Part shown: positions 1-8,822 of the stretch, one piece after another | Layout: each line of letters starts with the position of its first letter | Position numbering within the stretch: position 1 is the stretch's first letter | Program-made: the position numbers and the translations under genes | The notes under the pieces: model-generated | Databases searched by the model: none | Seen by the model: the letters and a program-made list of their open reading frames with translations, nothing else | Told to the model about the DNA's origin: nothing | Assembly (NCBI RefSeq): GCF_023518235.1 | Contig: NZ_CP090423.1 | Coordinates: 4,727,743 to 4,791,742, forward strand | DNA from: Stenotrophomonas maltophilia | Lineage (GTDB): Bacteria > Pseudomonadota > Gammaproteobacteria > Xanthomonadales > Xanthomonadaceae | Reading direction: 5' to 3' | DNA length: 64,000 bases

Positions 1-776
1 CGCTGAGCGCCGCCGGCATCCTTGCCAGCAACACGCCGGACGTGTTGACCGAGACCACGGCCGATCTTGGTTTCGCGCTGCTGATGGCCACTGCGCGCCG
101 CATCACCGAATCCGAGCGCTGGCTGCGCCAAGGGCAGTGGCAGCAGTGGTCGTTCCAGACCATGCTCGGCGCCGACATCCACGGCAGCACGCTGGGCATT
201 CTCGGCATGGGCCGCATCGGCCAGGGCATCGCCCGCCGTGGTGCCCACGGTTTCGGCATGAAGGTGCTGTACCACAACCGTTCGCGCCTGCCGGTCGAGA
301 CCGAGGCCGCGCTCGGCGCATCCTACGTGGACCTGGACACGCTGCTGGCACAGTCCGACCACCTGCTTACCGTGCTGCCGTACACCCCGGCCTCGCATCA
401 CATCATCGATGCGGCGGCGCTGGCGAAGATGAAGCCCTCGGCCACCCTGGTGAACATCGCCCGCGGTGGCATCGTTGACGAGCTGGCGCTGGCCGATGCG
501 CTGGCCAACGGCCGTCTGGCTGCCGCCGGTCTGGACGTCTACGAGGGCGAACCGGCGGTGCGCCCGGAACTGCTGGCGCTGCGCAACGTGGTGCTGACCC
601 CGCATATCGGCAGCGCCTCGCTGGCCACGCGTACGGCGATGGTGCAGCTGGCCGTGGACAACCTGCTGGCCGGCCTCGGTCTGGCCGGTGACGCGGCGCA
701 TATGCCGAGCGCGATCAACGCGGACGCGGCCCTGGCTGCGCGCGTGACCCTGGGCAAAAAAACCGGCAAACGATAG
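1..776 (+). CDS. D-isomer-specific 2-hydroxyacid dehydrogenase, 5' end missing
   Basis: The reading frame is open from base 3, so the N-terminus lies outside the window and about 257 residues remain. It is a NAD(P)-dependent reductase of the D-2-hydroxyacid dehydrogenase family (glyoxylate/hydroxypyruvate reductase type). The Rossmann motif GILGMGRIGQGIA is followed by the substrate-side segment NIARGGIVDE, which carries the catalytic Arg. The closing PHIGSAS carries the catalytic His. The TADLGFALLMA segment is the usual family helix before the nucleotide-binding domain. Substrate cannot be fixed from sequence; glyoxylate or hydroxypyruvate is most likely. The gene ends 89 bases before asd, on the same strand. 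Confidence 0.9.
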   Translation, partial: LSAAGILASNTPDVLTETTADLGFALLMATARRITESERWLRQGQWQQWSFQTMLGADIHGSTLGILGMGRIGQGIARRGAHGFGMKVLYHNRSRLPVETEAALGASYVDLDTLLAQSDHLLTVLPYTPASHHIIDAAALAKMKPSATLVNIARGGIVDELALADALANGRLAAAGLDVYEGEPAVRPELLALRNVVLTPHIGSASLATRTAMVQLAVDNLLAGLGLAGDAAHMPSAINADAALAARVTLGKKTGKR

Positions 777-865
777 GGAACCTCCGCGCGTCCCGCTTGA
801 GGAGGTTCCCCGAACCCAGCTGTCGTGCACGATTTTCCCATTCCCGTTTTCGTGAGAGTTCCCCC

Positions 866-1894
866 ATGAGCAATGCACAGCGCAGTTTCCACGTCGCCAT
901 CGTCGGCGCCACCGGTGCGGTCGGCGAGACCATGCTGGCCATCCTGGCCGAACGTGATTTCCCGGTCGGCACCCTGAGCCTGCTCGCTTCGGAGCGTTCG
1001 GCCGGTGGCGAAGTCGAGTTCAACGGCCAGAAGATCAAGATCCAGGACCTGGCGACGTTCGATCCGAGTGGTGTCCAGATCGCCCTGTTCTCGGCCGGTG
1101 GCAGCGTGTCCAAGGAGTACGCGCCGAAGTTCGCCGCCGCCGGTGCGGTGGTGATCGACAATTCCTCGGCCTTCCGTTACGACGATGACGTGCCGCTGGT
1201 GGTGTCCGAGGTCAACCCGGACCAGATCGGCAACCGCCCGCGCGGCATCATCGCCAACCCCAACTGCTCGACCATGCAGATGCTGGTGGCGCTGGCGCCG
1301 CTGCACCGCAAGTACGGCATCGAGCGTATCAACGTCTCCACCTACCAGTCGGTGTCCGGCGGCGGCCGTTCGGCGCTGGAGGAACTGGGCAAGCAGACCG
1401 GCCAGCTGTTGAGCTTCCAGGAGATCGATCCGCAGCGCTTCCCGGTGCAGATCGCCTTCAACCTCATCCCGCATATCGACGACTTCCAGGACAACGGCTT
1501 CACCAAGGAAGAGATGAAGCTGGTGTGGGAAACCCGCAAGATCCTCGGCGACGACAGCATCCTGGTGAACCCGACCGCCGTGCGCGTGCCGGTGTTCTAC
1601 GGTCATTCCGAGTCGGTGGCGATCGAGACCCGTGACAAGGTCACCGTGGCCGAGGCGCGCGCGCTGCTGGAGCAGTCGCCGGGCATCGAAGTGGTGGATC
1701 GCCACGAAGCCGGTGGTTACCCGACCCCGGTCACCCATGCCTCGGGCACCGACGCGGTGTACGTTGGCCGTATCCGTGAGGACCTGTCGCACCCGCGCGG
1801 CCTGAACCTGTGGATCGTGTCGGACAATGTGCGCAAGGGTGCAGCGTTGAACGCCGTGCAGCTGGCCGAGCTGGTCGCCGCCGAAGCGCGCTGA
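866..1894 (+). CDS. asd: Aspartate-semialdehyde dehydrogenase
   Basis: This 342-residue enzyme makes L-aspartate 4-semialdehyde from aspartyl phosphate with NADPH, the branch point to lysine, diaminopimelate, methionine and threonine. The N-terminal HVAIVGATGAVGE is the dinucleotide-binding loop. The catalytic cysteine is Cys134 in NPNCSTMQ. The later SGGGRSALEEL and HIDDF segments fit the substrate-binding domain. ATG 866 was chosen because it gives the family-typical N-terminus; the open frame extends further upstream without a good ribosome site. A SMAG repeat follows directly after the stop, and fimV comes next, as in pseudomonads. Confidence 0.97.
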   Translation: MSNAQRSFHVAIVGATGAVGETMLAILAERDFPVGTLSLLASERSAGGEVEFNGQKIKIQDLATFDPSGVQIALFSAGGSVSKEYAPKFAAAGAVVIDNSSAFRYDDDVPLVVSEVNPDQIGNRPRGIIANPNCSTMQMLVALAPLHRKYGIERINVSTYQSVSGGGRSALEELGKQTGQLLSFQEIDPQRFPVQIAFNLIPHIDDFQDNGFTKEEMKLVWETRKILGDDSILVNPTAVRVPVFYGHSESVAIETRDKVTVAEARALLEQSPGIEVVDRHEAGGYPTPVTHASGTDAVYVGRIREDLSHPRGLNLWIVSDNVRKGAALNAVQLAELVAAEAR

Positions 1895-1902
1895 TCACTG
1901 CG

Positions 1903-1972
1903 GTAGTGCCGGCCGCTGGCCGGCATTGCCTTCAATGATGGGCATGTGGTGCTGCCGGCCAGCGACCAGCAG
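1903..1972. repeat. SMAG-type REP pair in inverted orientation
   Basis: A GTAG-headed hairpin starts at 1903: stem TGCCGGCC (1907-1914), loop GCT, stem GGCCGGCA (1918-1925). A second related hairpin lies in opposite orientation at 1952-1972, whose minus-strand RNA pairs through two G.U wobbles. Such head-to-head dimers are typical of SMAG elements. The first copy is identical to the one at 28028-28050. It sits just after asd and may act as a 3' end stabiliser or terminator. Confidence 0.8.
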
Positions 1973-2032
1973 TGCCGAAGGCTCGCCATCGGTGGGTGCG
2001 GACCCCGGTCCGCACGCTTTATAGTGTCGCCC

Positions 2033-4036
2033 ATGAATAAACGGGCCAAGGGCGCGAAGCGTCCGCTCACCTATCTTTCCGCTGCGCTGCTGGCCCTGGC
2101 CAGCAGTTCGGCGCTCGCCCTCGGTCTGGGCGACATCCGTGTCCTGTCCAAGCCCGGCCAGCCATTGCTGGCCGAGATCCCGGTGGTCTCGGCCGACCCC
2201 TCCGAGCTGGAGAACCTGCGCGTGGCGCTGGCCTCGCCGGTCACCTTCGAACGTGTCGGCCTGCAGCGGCCCAGCGGGCTGGTCAGCGAGCTGCAGTTCG
2301 AGCTGACCCGCAATGCGCAGGGCAGGGCGGTGGTGCGGGTGACTTCGCAGGCGCCGGTCGAGGCCCCGTCGTTGAGTTTCCTGATCGAGGCCGACTGGGG
2401 CCAGGGCCGGCTGGTGCGCGAGTATTCGGCGCTGGTTGACGCGCCGGCCAGTGCGTTGGCCGTTGCCGAACCGGAGATTGTTGCCCCGGCAGGGACCCTG
2501 TCCAACACCATCGCCCGTGAGCCAGCCCCCACGCCGGCTACCCAGGCCGAACCGGCCCGTGCAGCGGCGGCGCCGGCAGCATCGCGCTCGGCATCGGCAT
2601 CGGCATCGGCATCGATTGCGGCCGATGGCAGCCTCACCGTGCAGCGCGGCCAGACGCTGTCGCAGATCGCCGCCACGGTCGCGCGCGGCAGCCAGGTCAG
2701 CCGCGATCGCGCGATGATCGCGCTGCTGCGTGCCAATCCGGAGGCTTTCATCCGCGGCAACGTGAATCTGCTCAAGCAGGGCGCGGTGCTGCGCATGCCG
2801 GGTACCGATGCAGTGGCCGCGATCGACGCAGGCGAGGCCGCCGCGCTGGTGCGCGAGCACACCGCGCAGTGGCGCCAGGCACGTACCGTGCCGCAGCCCG
2901 CCGGCACCGTCGCACCGGTTGCCAAGGCAGCCGCAGCAGACGCTTCCTCCCCGGCTGCGGCCAACGGGGCACGACTTGAAATCGCCCCGGCGCTGGCCTC
3001 CGACGCTGCGCACGCGGGCACAACCACCGGCACTGGTGCCGGCAGCGAGGGTGACATGCTGGGCAACGAACAACTGCGCCAGGCCCGCGAGGACATCGCC
3101 ACCCGCGATGCCGAGATTGGTGAGCTGAAGCAGCGTGTGGCCGATCTGGAAAAACTGAAGGAACAGCAGCAATCGCTGATCGCGATGAAGGACAACGACC
3201 TGGCCGCCGCACAGCAGCGGTTGGCACAGGCTCCGGAATCGCGCGACGCGGCCGCCCCGTGGTACTGGCTGGGCCTGCCGGTACTGCTGCTGGCGGCCGC
3301 CGCGGCTTGGCTGCTGCGCCGTCGCAAGCCGTCGCCGCTGCCGCCGCTGCGCGAAGAAGACGATGCCGCCGGTCTGGCCGCAGCGGTACCGGCCGGTGCG
3401 GCGCTGGATACGCTGGCCGAGCAGTCCTCCTGGTCGTCGGCGGTGGCCGACGGAGGCCGCCACGAGCCGGCGATGCCGGCCTGGGCGACCGAGGCCGAGG
3501 TGCAGGACGAGGTGGGCGGCGAACCGGTCGCCGGCACCGCTGCTCCGGCCGAATGGCAGGCGCAGACGCTGCGCGATGACGAGGTGGTGGAACTGCCTGC
3601 GGCGGTGACCGATCTGCCACGCTGGGACGAGCCCGTGGCCGCACAGGACGACGGGGTGCCGGTTGCATCCGTGCTGGATGAACCGGACGCGCCGGCGGCC
3701 CCCGTTGAGGTGGCGGTACCGGATTACGCGCTGCAGGCCGAACAGCAGCCGCAGTTCCGCGGCGTGTTTGATCTGCCGGCCGAGGCGCAGGACAACGCGC
3801 ATTCCAGCACGGCGTTGCATGAGCTGCCGGCCGGGGCCGCGCACGAAGACGTCGCCGTACCGGGCAGTGATGCCGGCTGGTCGCCACGCGCCGGCCAGGA
3901 GCGGCTGGAGCTGGCCATCGCCTATCTCGACCTGGGCGATGCGCAGACCGCCCGCATGCTGCTGCAGGAAGTGGCCGAAGGCGGCGACCTGCACTGCCAG
4001 AACCAGGCACGCGAACTGCTGGCCCGTCTGCCGTGA
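2033..4036 (+). CDS. fimV: FimV/HubP-family polar landmark protein
   Basis: This 667-residue inner-membrane protein belongs to the FimV family, which organises the cell pole and supports type IV pilus assembly and twitching. In order: a signal peptide; the conserved FimV N-terminal domain (LGLGDIRVLSKPGQPLLAEIPV); a LysM peptidoglycan-binding domain (SLTVQRGQTLSQIA to VLRMPG); Ala/Pro-rich linkers; a short coiled coil (LRQAREDIATRDAEIGELKQ); a membrane segment (WYWLGLPVLLLAAAAAWLL); a long acidic cytoplasmic region; and the C-terminal FimV TPR-like motif (ELAIAYLDLGDAQTARMLL). The asd-fimV-truA order is conserved in pseudomonads. No Shine-Dalgarno precedes ATG 2033, and a TATAGT box ends only seven bases before it, so the mRNA may be leaderless. 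Confidence 0.93.
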   Translation: MNKRAKGAKRPLTYLSAALLALASSSALALGLGDIRVLSKPGQPLLAEIPVVSADPSELENLRVALASPVTFERVGLQRPSGLVSELQFELTRNAQGRAVVRVTSQAPVEAPSLSFLIEADWGQGRLVREYSALVDAPASALAVAEPEIVAPAGTLSNTIAREPAPTPATQAEPARAAAAPAASRSASASASASIAADGSLTVQRGQTLSQIAATVARGSQVSRDRAMIALLRANPEAFIRGNVNLLKQGAVLRMPGTDAVAAIDAGEAAALVREHTAQWRQARTVPQPAGTVAPVAKAAAADASSPAAANGARLEIAPALASDAAHAGTTTGTGAGSEGDMLGNEQLRQAREDIATRDAEIGELKQRVADLEKLKEQQQSLIAMKDNDLAAAQQRLAQAPESRDAAAPWYWLGLPVLLLAAAAAWLLRRRKPSPLPPLREEDDAAGLAAAVPAGAALDTLAEQSSWSSAVADGGRHEPAMPAWATEAEVQDEVGGEPVAGTAAPAEWQAQTLRDDEVVELPAAVTDLPRWDEPVAAQDDGVPVASVLDEPDAPAAPVEVAVPDYALQAEQQPQFRGVFDLPAEAQDNAHSSTALHELPAGAAHEDVAVPGSDAGWSPRAGQERLELAIAYLDLGDAQTARMLLQEVAEGGDLHCQNQARELLARLP

Positions 4037-4062
4037 CCGATTCCGCCAACAAGGACCCTGCC

Positions 4063-4425
4063 ATGAGCCGCGAGCGCCGCATCGACTACGTTGAATTCGC
4101 CTCCCGCGATCCGGCGGCCAGCCGTGCCTTCTTCGAGAAGGTGTTCGGCTGGTCGTTCGTCGACTATGGCAGCGACTACACCGCCTTCGACGATGGCCGC
4201 CTGCAGGGCGGGTTCTTCCGCGGCCAACCTGCGCAGGCCAGTGAAAGCGGCGCGCCGCTGCTGGTGCTGTACGCCGACCAGCTGCTGCCGGTGCAGGCCG
4301 CAGTGAGCGCCGCCGGCGGCGAGATCGTGCGCGCGGTGTTTTCCTTCCCGGGGGGCAGCCGCTTCCAGTTCGTCGAGCCCGGTGGCAACGAACTGGCGGT
4401 CTGGTCGGAACGCGATCCGGCCTGA
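4063..4425 (+). CDS. VOC superfamily (glyoxalase/bleomycin resistance-like) protein
   Basis: A 120-residue single-domain protein of the vicinal oxygen chelate fold. The opening RIDYVEFASRDPAASRAFFEKVFGW and closing FVEPGGNELAVW are the two beta-alpha-beta signatures of the fold. The usual first-strand metal His is replaced (DYVEF), so metal binding and catalysis are doubtful. Such proteins often serve as sequestering or accessory proteins. ATG 4063 was chosen because AAGGA lies six bases upstream; a GTG at 4033 overlapping the fimV stop is the alternative. It is probably co-transcribed with fimV and truA. Confidence 0.8.
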   Translation: MSRERRIDYVEFASRDPAASRAFFEKVFGWSFVDYGSDYTAFDDGRLQGGFFRGQPAQASESGAPLLVLYADQLLPVQAAVSAAGGEIVRAVFSFPGGSRFQFVEPGGNELAVWSERDPA

Positions 4426-4457
4426 GCGCCGTCCCATCTGCAACATCGAGGTAGCAC

Positions 4458-5228
4458 ATGCGTTACGCGCTCGGCGTCGAATACGACGGCAGCGATTTCA
4501 GGGGGTGGCAGAACCTGGGAGAAGGTGGCCCCAGCGTGCAGGCCAGCCTTGAACAGGCCCTGTCTTCGGTGGCCGATGCGCCGGTGCAGGTGGTCTGCGC
4601 CGGTCGCACCGATGCCGGTGTGCACGGCCAATGCCAGGTCGTGCATTTCGATACCGGGGTGGTGCGTGATCCACGTGCCTGGATGCTGGGCACCACCACC
4701 CGCCTGCCGCGTTCGATCGCGGTGCGCTGGTGCGTGCCGGTGGCCGACGATTTCCACGCCCGCTTCTCGGCGCGTGCGCGGCGCTACCGCTACCGCCTGC
4801 TCAACCGCGAGGTGCGGCCGGCGCTGGATCGGCAGACCCTGAGCTGGGAGCGCCGGGCGCTGGACGAAACCCTGATGCACGCTGCCGGCCAGGCCCTGCT
4901 TGGCGAGAACGACTTCAGCGCGTTCCGCTCCGTGCAGTGCCAGGCGCTGCACGCGCGCCGCGAGCTGCAGTCGCTGCAGGTCAGCCGCCACGGCGAGGTG
5001 ATCGAGGTGGCTGTGCAGGGCAATGCATTCCTTCATCACATGGTCCGCAATATCGTCGGTTCGTTGATCCTGGTGGGCAGCGGCGAGAAACCGGTGGACT
5101 GGATCGCCGAACTGCTGGCCGGGCGCGACCGTACCGTAGCCGGTCCCACCGCACCGCCACAGGGCCTGGTGTTCCTTGGGCCTCTGTACCCCGACAACTG
5201 GCATCTGCCCGCCGAGGTCACGCTATGA
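4458..5228 (+). CDS. truA: tRNA pseudouridine(38-40) synthase
   Basis: A 256-residue TruA that isomerises uridines 38-40 in the anticodon arm of tRNAs. The start [14 protein letters not shown] is the family signature. The catalytic aspartate is Asp52 in [11 protein letters not shown]. The C-terminal [13 protein letters not shown] motif is also diagnostic. Its stop overlaps the trpF start as ATGA, so the two are translationally coupled. The truA-trpF pairing is widespread in gamma-proteobacteria. Confidence 0.97.
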   Translation: MRYALGVEYDGSDFRGWQNLGEGGPSVQASLEQALSSVADAPVQVVCAGRTDAGVHGQCQVVHFDTGVVRDPRAWMLGTTTRLPRSIAVRWCVPVADDFHARFSARARRYRYRLLNREVRPALDRQTLSWERRALDETLMHAAGQALLGENDFSAFRSVQCQALHARRELQSLQVSRHGEVIEVAVQGNAFLHHMVRNIVGSLILVGSGEKPVDWIAELLAGRDRTVAGPTAPPQGLVFLGPLYPDNWHLPAEVTL

Positions 5229-5881
5229 GCCGCTCCTACTACCGTACGCGCATCAAGTTCTGTGGCATGACCCGTGCCGGCGACGTCCGCCTGGCCGGTG
5301 AGCTGGGCGTGGACGCGGTGGGTTTCATCTTCGCCCGTGAAAGCAGCCGCCGGGTCGCCCCGGCCGAGGCGCGCGCGATGCGCCAGGCGATCGCGCCGAT
5401 GGTCGATGTGGTGGCCCTGTTCCGCAACAACAGCAAGGAAGAGGTACGCGAGGTGCTGCGCACGGTGCGGCCGACCCTGCTGCAGTTCCATGGCGAGGAA
5501 GACGAGAGCTTCTGCCGCAGCTTCAACATGCCCTACCTGAAGGCCATTGCCATGGGCGGGCGCGAGGAGGTCAACGCGCGCACCCTGCAGCTGCGCTATC
5601 CCAGCGCGGCCGGTTTCCTGTTCGACAGCCACGCCCCGGGCGGCGGTGGCGGCACCGGCGTGGCCTTCGACTGGGGTCGCATCCCGACCGGGCTGCACCG
5701 GCCGTTCCTGCTGGCCGGCGGGCTGAACCCCGACAACGTCTACGATGCCGTGCTGGCCACGCTGCCGTGGGGCGTGGACGTCTCCAGCGGCATCGAACTG
5801 GAGCCGGGCATCAAGGATGGCTACAAGATGCGCACCTTCGTCGAGGAAGTGCGCCGCGCGGACTGCACGGTTCTGGAGTGA
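5225..5881 (+). CDS. trpF: Phosphoribosylanthranilate isomerase
   Basis: A 218-residue TIM-barrel enzyme that performs the Amadori rearrangement of phosphoribosylanthranilate in tryptophan biosynthesis. [11 protein letters not shown] near the N-terminus holds the catalytic Cys. The later aspartate is in GVDVSSGIE, and [12 protein letters not shown] is the phosphate-binding loop. ATG 5225 overlaps the truA stop. trpB and trpA lie 11 kb downstream, separated by the flotillin/TelA cassette, so the trp genes are split rather than in one operon. Confidence 0.97.
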   Translation: MSRSYYRTRIKFCGMTRAGDVRLAGELGVDAVGFIFARESSRRVAPAEARAMRQAIAPMVDVVALFRNNSKEEVREVLRTVRPTLLQFHGEEDESFCRSFNMPYLKAIAMGGREEVNARTLQLRYPSAAGFLFDSHAPGGGGGTGVAFDWGRIPTGLHRPFLLAGGLNPDNVYDAVLATLPWGVDVSSGIELEPGIKDGYKMRTFVEEVRRADCTVLE

Positions 5882-5916
5882 TTGGCGTCACTATTCGTCG
5901 TCATCTACCACCGGAT

Positions 5917-5977
5917 TTGAGCCTGCACGCATTCTTCACATAGGATGGTCCTCAGCGCCTGCCGTGAAGGCAGGCGC
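5917..5977 (+). promoter_or_regulatory. Putative promoter and leader hairpin of the yqiJ-yqiK operon
   Basis: TTGAGC (5917-5922) is followed after 18 bases by TAGGAT (5941-5946). Immediately after comes a perfect nine-base-pair hairpin, GCGCCTGCC (5955-5963), loop GTGAA, GGCAGGCGC (5969-5977), inside the presumed 5' leader of yqiJ. The hairpin has no T run, so it is more likely a stability or regulatory element than a terminator. The promoter elements are inferred by eye. Confidence 0.4.
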
Positions 5978-6047
5978 GAGGATCGACGGGGCGCGTTCTG
6001 CGCGTCCCGAACGGGCGACCGCCGCCCTCAGCCCAGGAAGGCAAGCG

Positions 6048-6719
6048 ATGCAGGAATTCCTCACCGTGGTGTTTTGTTTCCCGACCCTGCCGTACAGCAT
6101 CGTGCTGGCGGTAGCGCTGGTCTATTGGGGGCTTGCCGCGTTTGGCCTGGTGGATGACGGATTCGGCGACCTCGGCGCCGACGGCGCGCTGGACGGCGGC
6201 AACGATCTCAGCGGCCTGTCGGCCCTGCTGCAGCGCTTCGGCCTGGGCGGCGTGCCGGTCATGGTCGTGGTCACCCTGCTGGGTTTCTTCGGCTGGGCCT
6301 TGACCTACTTCATCCATCTGTTCGTACTGTTGCCACTGCCGGACCTGCTGCGCTGGGGGTTCGGCGCGCTCGTGGCCGTGCTCGCTCCACTGCCGGCGAT
6401 ACCGCTGACGGCACTGCTGCTGCGCCCGATCCGTCGGTTCCTGCTGCGCCTGCGGCCGGTGGCCCAGACCTCGCTGCTGGGGCGTATCGGCGAGGTCGCC
6501 TCGCCGAAGGTGGACGCGCGCAGCGGCCACGCCACGGTCGACGACGGTGGCGCCGGGCTGGTCCTGCAGGTTCGCAGCGACATCGAACTGCAGCGTGGCG
6601 AGCGCATCGTGCTGGTAGAGCACGTGGCCGAAAAGCACTACTACCGGGTGGTCCGCGCCGACGCGGTCGCCCTCGATTTCCAGGACAACCTGCTTCCGGG
6701 CAACAAGGAGAATCACTGA
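6048..6719 (+). CDS. yqiJ: YqiJ/NfeD-like inner-membrane protein with OB-fold domain
   Basis: A 223-residue membrane protein, partner of the flotillin encoded next. Several hydrophobic segments are visible (start to about residue 30; about 65-100; about 105-130). The C-terminal soluble part (SLLGRIGEVASPKVDARSG to YYRVV) resembles the OB-fold of NfeD-class proteins, which nearly always sit beside a flotillin/stomatin gene. E. coli YqiJ-YqiK has the same arrangement. It likely helps place or stabilise the flotillin scaffold. Its TGA overlaps the ATG of the flotillin by one base. ATG 6048 follows an AAGG sequence. Confidence 0.85.
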   Translation: MQEFLTVVFCFPTLPYSIVLAVALVYWGLAAFGLVDDGFGDLGADGALDGGNDLSGLSALLQRFGLGGVPVMVVVTLLGFFGWALTYFIHLFVLLPLPDLLRWGFGALVAVLAPLPAIPLTALLLRPIRRFLLRLRPVAQTSLLGRIGEVASPKVDARSGHATVDDGGAGLVLQVRSDIELQRGERIVLVEHVAEKHYYRVVRADAVALDFQDNLLPGNKENH

Positions 6720-8737
6720 TGACGTTGGCAACCATGGCCCCCTTCCTGATCGGCGTGGCCGTCCTGCTGGTCGGCCTGCTCGGCCTGGCCGGGCTGTTCA
6801 AGGCCTTCTACCGCAAGGTCGACCAGGGTGTGGCCCTGATCGTCAACGACATGAGTTCCACGCCGAAGGTGCACTTCACCGGCGCACTGATCATCCCGGT
6901 GCTGTACCGCGCCGAGCTGATGCGGATCAGCCTGATCACCCTGCAGATCGACCGCCGCGGCAAGGAAGGGCTGATCTGCCGCGACAACATGCGGGCCGAC
7001 ATCGCCGTGGCCTTCTACCTGCGGGTCAATGAGACCCAGGCCGACGTGCTGCGCGTGGCCAAGGCCATCGGCGCCGACCGCGCATCCGACAAGCATGCCG
7101 TGGACGAGCTGTTCAACGCCAAGTTCTCCGAGGCGCTGAAAACTGTCGGCAAGAAGTTCGACTTCACCGAACTGTTCGAGAAGCGCCAGGAATTCCGCGA
7201 CGAGATCATCGCGGTGATCGGTAACGATCTGAACGGCTATGTGCTCGAAGACGTGGCCATCGACTACCTGGAACAGACGCCGAAGTCGCTGCTGGACCAG
7301 TTCAACATCCTCGATGCGCAGGGCATCCGCAAGATCACCGAGCTGACCGCTGCGCAGAATGTGGTGACCAACGAGCTGGAGCAGAACGAGAAGCTCGCCA
7401 TCACCAAGAAGAACGTGGAGGCACGTGAAGCGCTGCTGGCGCTGGAGCGCCAGCAGGCCGAAGCCGAGGCGCGCCAGAAGCGCGAGATCGAGACCATCCG
7501 CGCGCGCGAGGAAGCCGAGACCGCCAAGGTGCAGGAAGAACAGCGCCAGCTGTCCGAGAACGCGCGCATCGAAGCGCAGCAGCTGATCGAGATCCGTGAC
7601 CAGAACCGCCTGCGCGAGGTGGAAGTGGCCGAACAGAACCGCCAGCGCGCGGTGGCCATCGAAGCCGAGCGCGTCGAGCGCGCCCGCCAGCTGGAGCAGG
7701 TCACCACCGACCGCGAAGTGCAGCTGCAGGGCGTGGAGCGTGACAAGGTGGTCGAGCAGGGCAAGATGGACGTGGCCAACATCACCCGCGAACGCATCTC
7801 CATTGACAAGACCGTGGCGCAGGAAGAAGAGCGCATCAAGGAAGTGCGCGAGGTCTCCGAGGCCGACCGCCAGAAGCAGGTGCTGATCCTGGAAGCCGAA
7901 GCCAAGGCGCAGGAATCGCTGGTGCGCGAAGTGAAGGAGGCGCAGGCGCGCGAAACCGCGTCCAAGCACCGTGCGGTGGAACTGACCACGCTGGCCCAGG
8001 CCGAGCACGAAGCGGCCGGCAAGCAGGCCGAAGCCAAGCGTCTGCTGGCCGACGCGCTGCGTGCCGAACAGGCCGCACCGGGCCTGGCCGAGGCGCAGGT
8101 GCGCGAGGCCTCGGCACTGGCCATCGAGAAGGTCGGTATTGCCGAGGCGCGCGTGATCGAAGCCAAGGCCGAAGCCAGCCTGAAGCAGGGCAGCAACGAG
8201 GCCCGTGTGCTGGCCGAGACGCTGCAGGCGCAGGCCCAGGGCGAAGAAAAGATGGGCCTGGCGCGTGCCACGGCCACCGAATCGCTGGGCAACGCCGAGG
8301 CCGGTGTGGTACAGAAGAAGCTGCTGGCCGAGGCCGAGGGCCTGGTGCGCAAGTTCGAGGCGATCGCTTCGCTGAGCGACCAGGCGCGTGGCCACGAAGA
8401 GTTCCGCATGATGCTGGACAACAGCCTGAAGCAGGCGCTGGCCTCGATCGAGGCGGGCAAGGAAGTGTCGCGCGAGAACGCCAACGTCATCGCCAGCGCA
8501 CTGCGCAACGCCGACATCGATCTGGTCGGCGGCGACGGCGGCATGTTCGAGAACCTGGTCAAGGCCGTGTCACTGGGCAAGTCGATCGAAGGCTTCGCCG
8601 GCAAGAGCCCGATCGTGCAGGAGCTGATGCAGCGCTACCTGGGCGTGGCCGTGGCCGAGCCGGCACCGCGGCAGATCGCCGAGGACGCCGAAACGGTGCC
8701 GACCGTGTCGGCTACCGTGCTCGACAGCGCCCGTTGA
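6719..8737 (+). CDS. yqiK: Flotillin-family protein (YqiK-like)
   Basis: A 672-residue SPFH/band-7 scaffold protein. One N-terminal membrane anchor (FLIGVAVLLVGLLGLAGLF) is followed by the SPFH domain (about residues 40-215), with the flotillin-like YVLEDVAIDYLEQTPKSLLDQ. A very long charged coiled coil rich in Glu/Ala/Arg runs from about residue 220 to 560. A short C-terminal region with a GG motif (VGGDGGMFENLV) matches the end of YqiK. Flotillins oligomerise into functional membrane microdomains. Overlap with yqiJ and the downstream ATPase/TelA genes points to a shared membrane-linked role. Confidence 0.9.
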   Translation: MTLATMAPFLIGVAVLLVGLLGLAGLFKAFYRKVDQGVALIVNDMSSTPKVHFTGALIIPVLYRAELMRISLITLQIDRRGKEGLICRDNMRADIAVAFYLRVNETQADVLRVAKAIGADRASDKHAVDELFNAKFSEALKTVGKKFDFTELFEKRQEFRDEIIAVIGNDLNGYVLEDVAIDYLEQTPKSLLDQFNILDAQGIRKITELTAAQNVVTNELEQNEKLAITKKNVEAREALLALERQQAEAEARQKREIETIRAREEAETAKVQEEQRQLSENARIEAQQLIEIRDQNRLREVEVAEQNRQRAVAIEAERVERARQLEQVTTDREVQLQGVERDKVVEQGKMDVANITRERISIDKTVAQEEERIKEVREVSEADRQKQVLILEAEAKAQESLVREVKEAQARETASKHRAVELTTLAQAEHEAAGKQAEAKRLLADALRAEQAAPGLAEAQVREASALAIEKVGIAEARVIEAKAEASLKQGSNEARVLAETLQAQAQGEEKMGLARATATESLGNAEAGVVQKKLLAEAEGLVRKFEAIASLSDQARGHEEFRMMLDNSLKQALASIEAGKEVSRENANVIASALRNADIDLVGGDGGMFENLVKAVSLGKSIEGFAGKSPIVQELMQRYLGVAVAEPAPRQIAEDAETVPTVSATVLDSAR

Positions 8738-8743
8738 TGCATC

Positions 8744-8770
8744 GGGCGGTGGCCGCTGTGACCACCGCCC
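8744..8770 (+). repeat. Inverted repeat between flotillin and ATPase genes
   Basis: GGGCGGTGG (8744-8752) and CCACCGCCC (8762-8770) form a perfect nine-base-pair stem with a nine-base loop, seven bases after the flotillin stop. No T run follows, so it is a poor intrinsic terminator. It could reduce read-through or protect the upstream message. Confidence 0.6.
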
Positions 8771-8822
8771 GCCCGCGCCGGCCGCACCCGCGACCGTCCG
8801 CCCGTGAGCCGGAAGCCTGCTG

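Noticed and set aside
1895..4459. Long minus-strand open frame of about 850 codons opposite fimV
   Set aside because: It is antisense to a clear FimV protein, is dominated by Arg/His/Gly/Gln runs, and has no recognisable domain. Such frames are expected opposite GC-rich genes.
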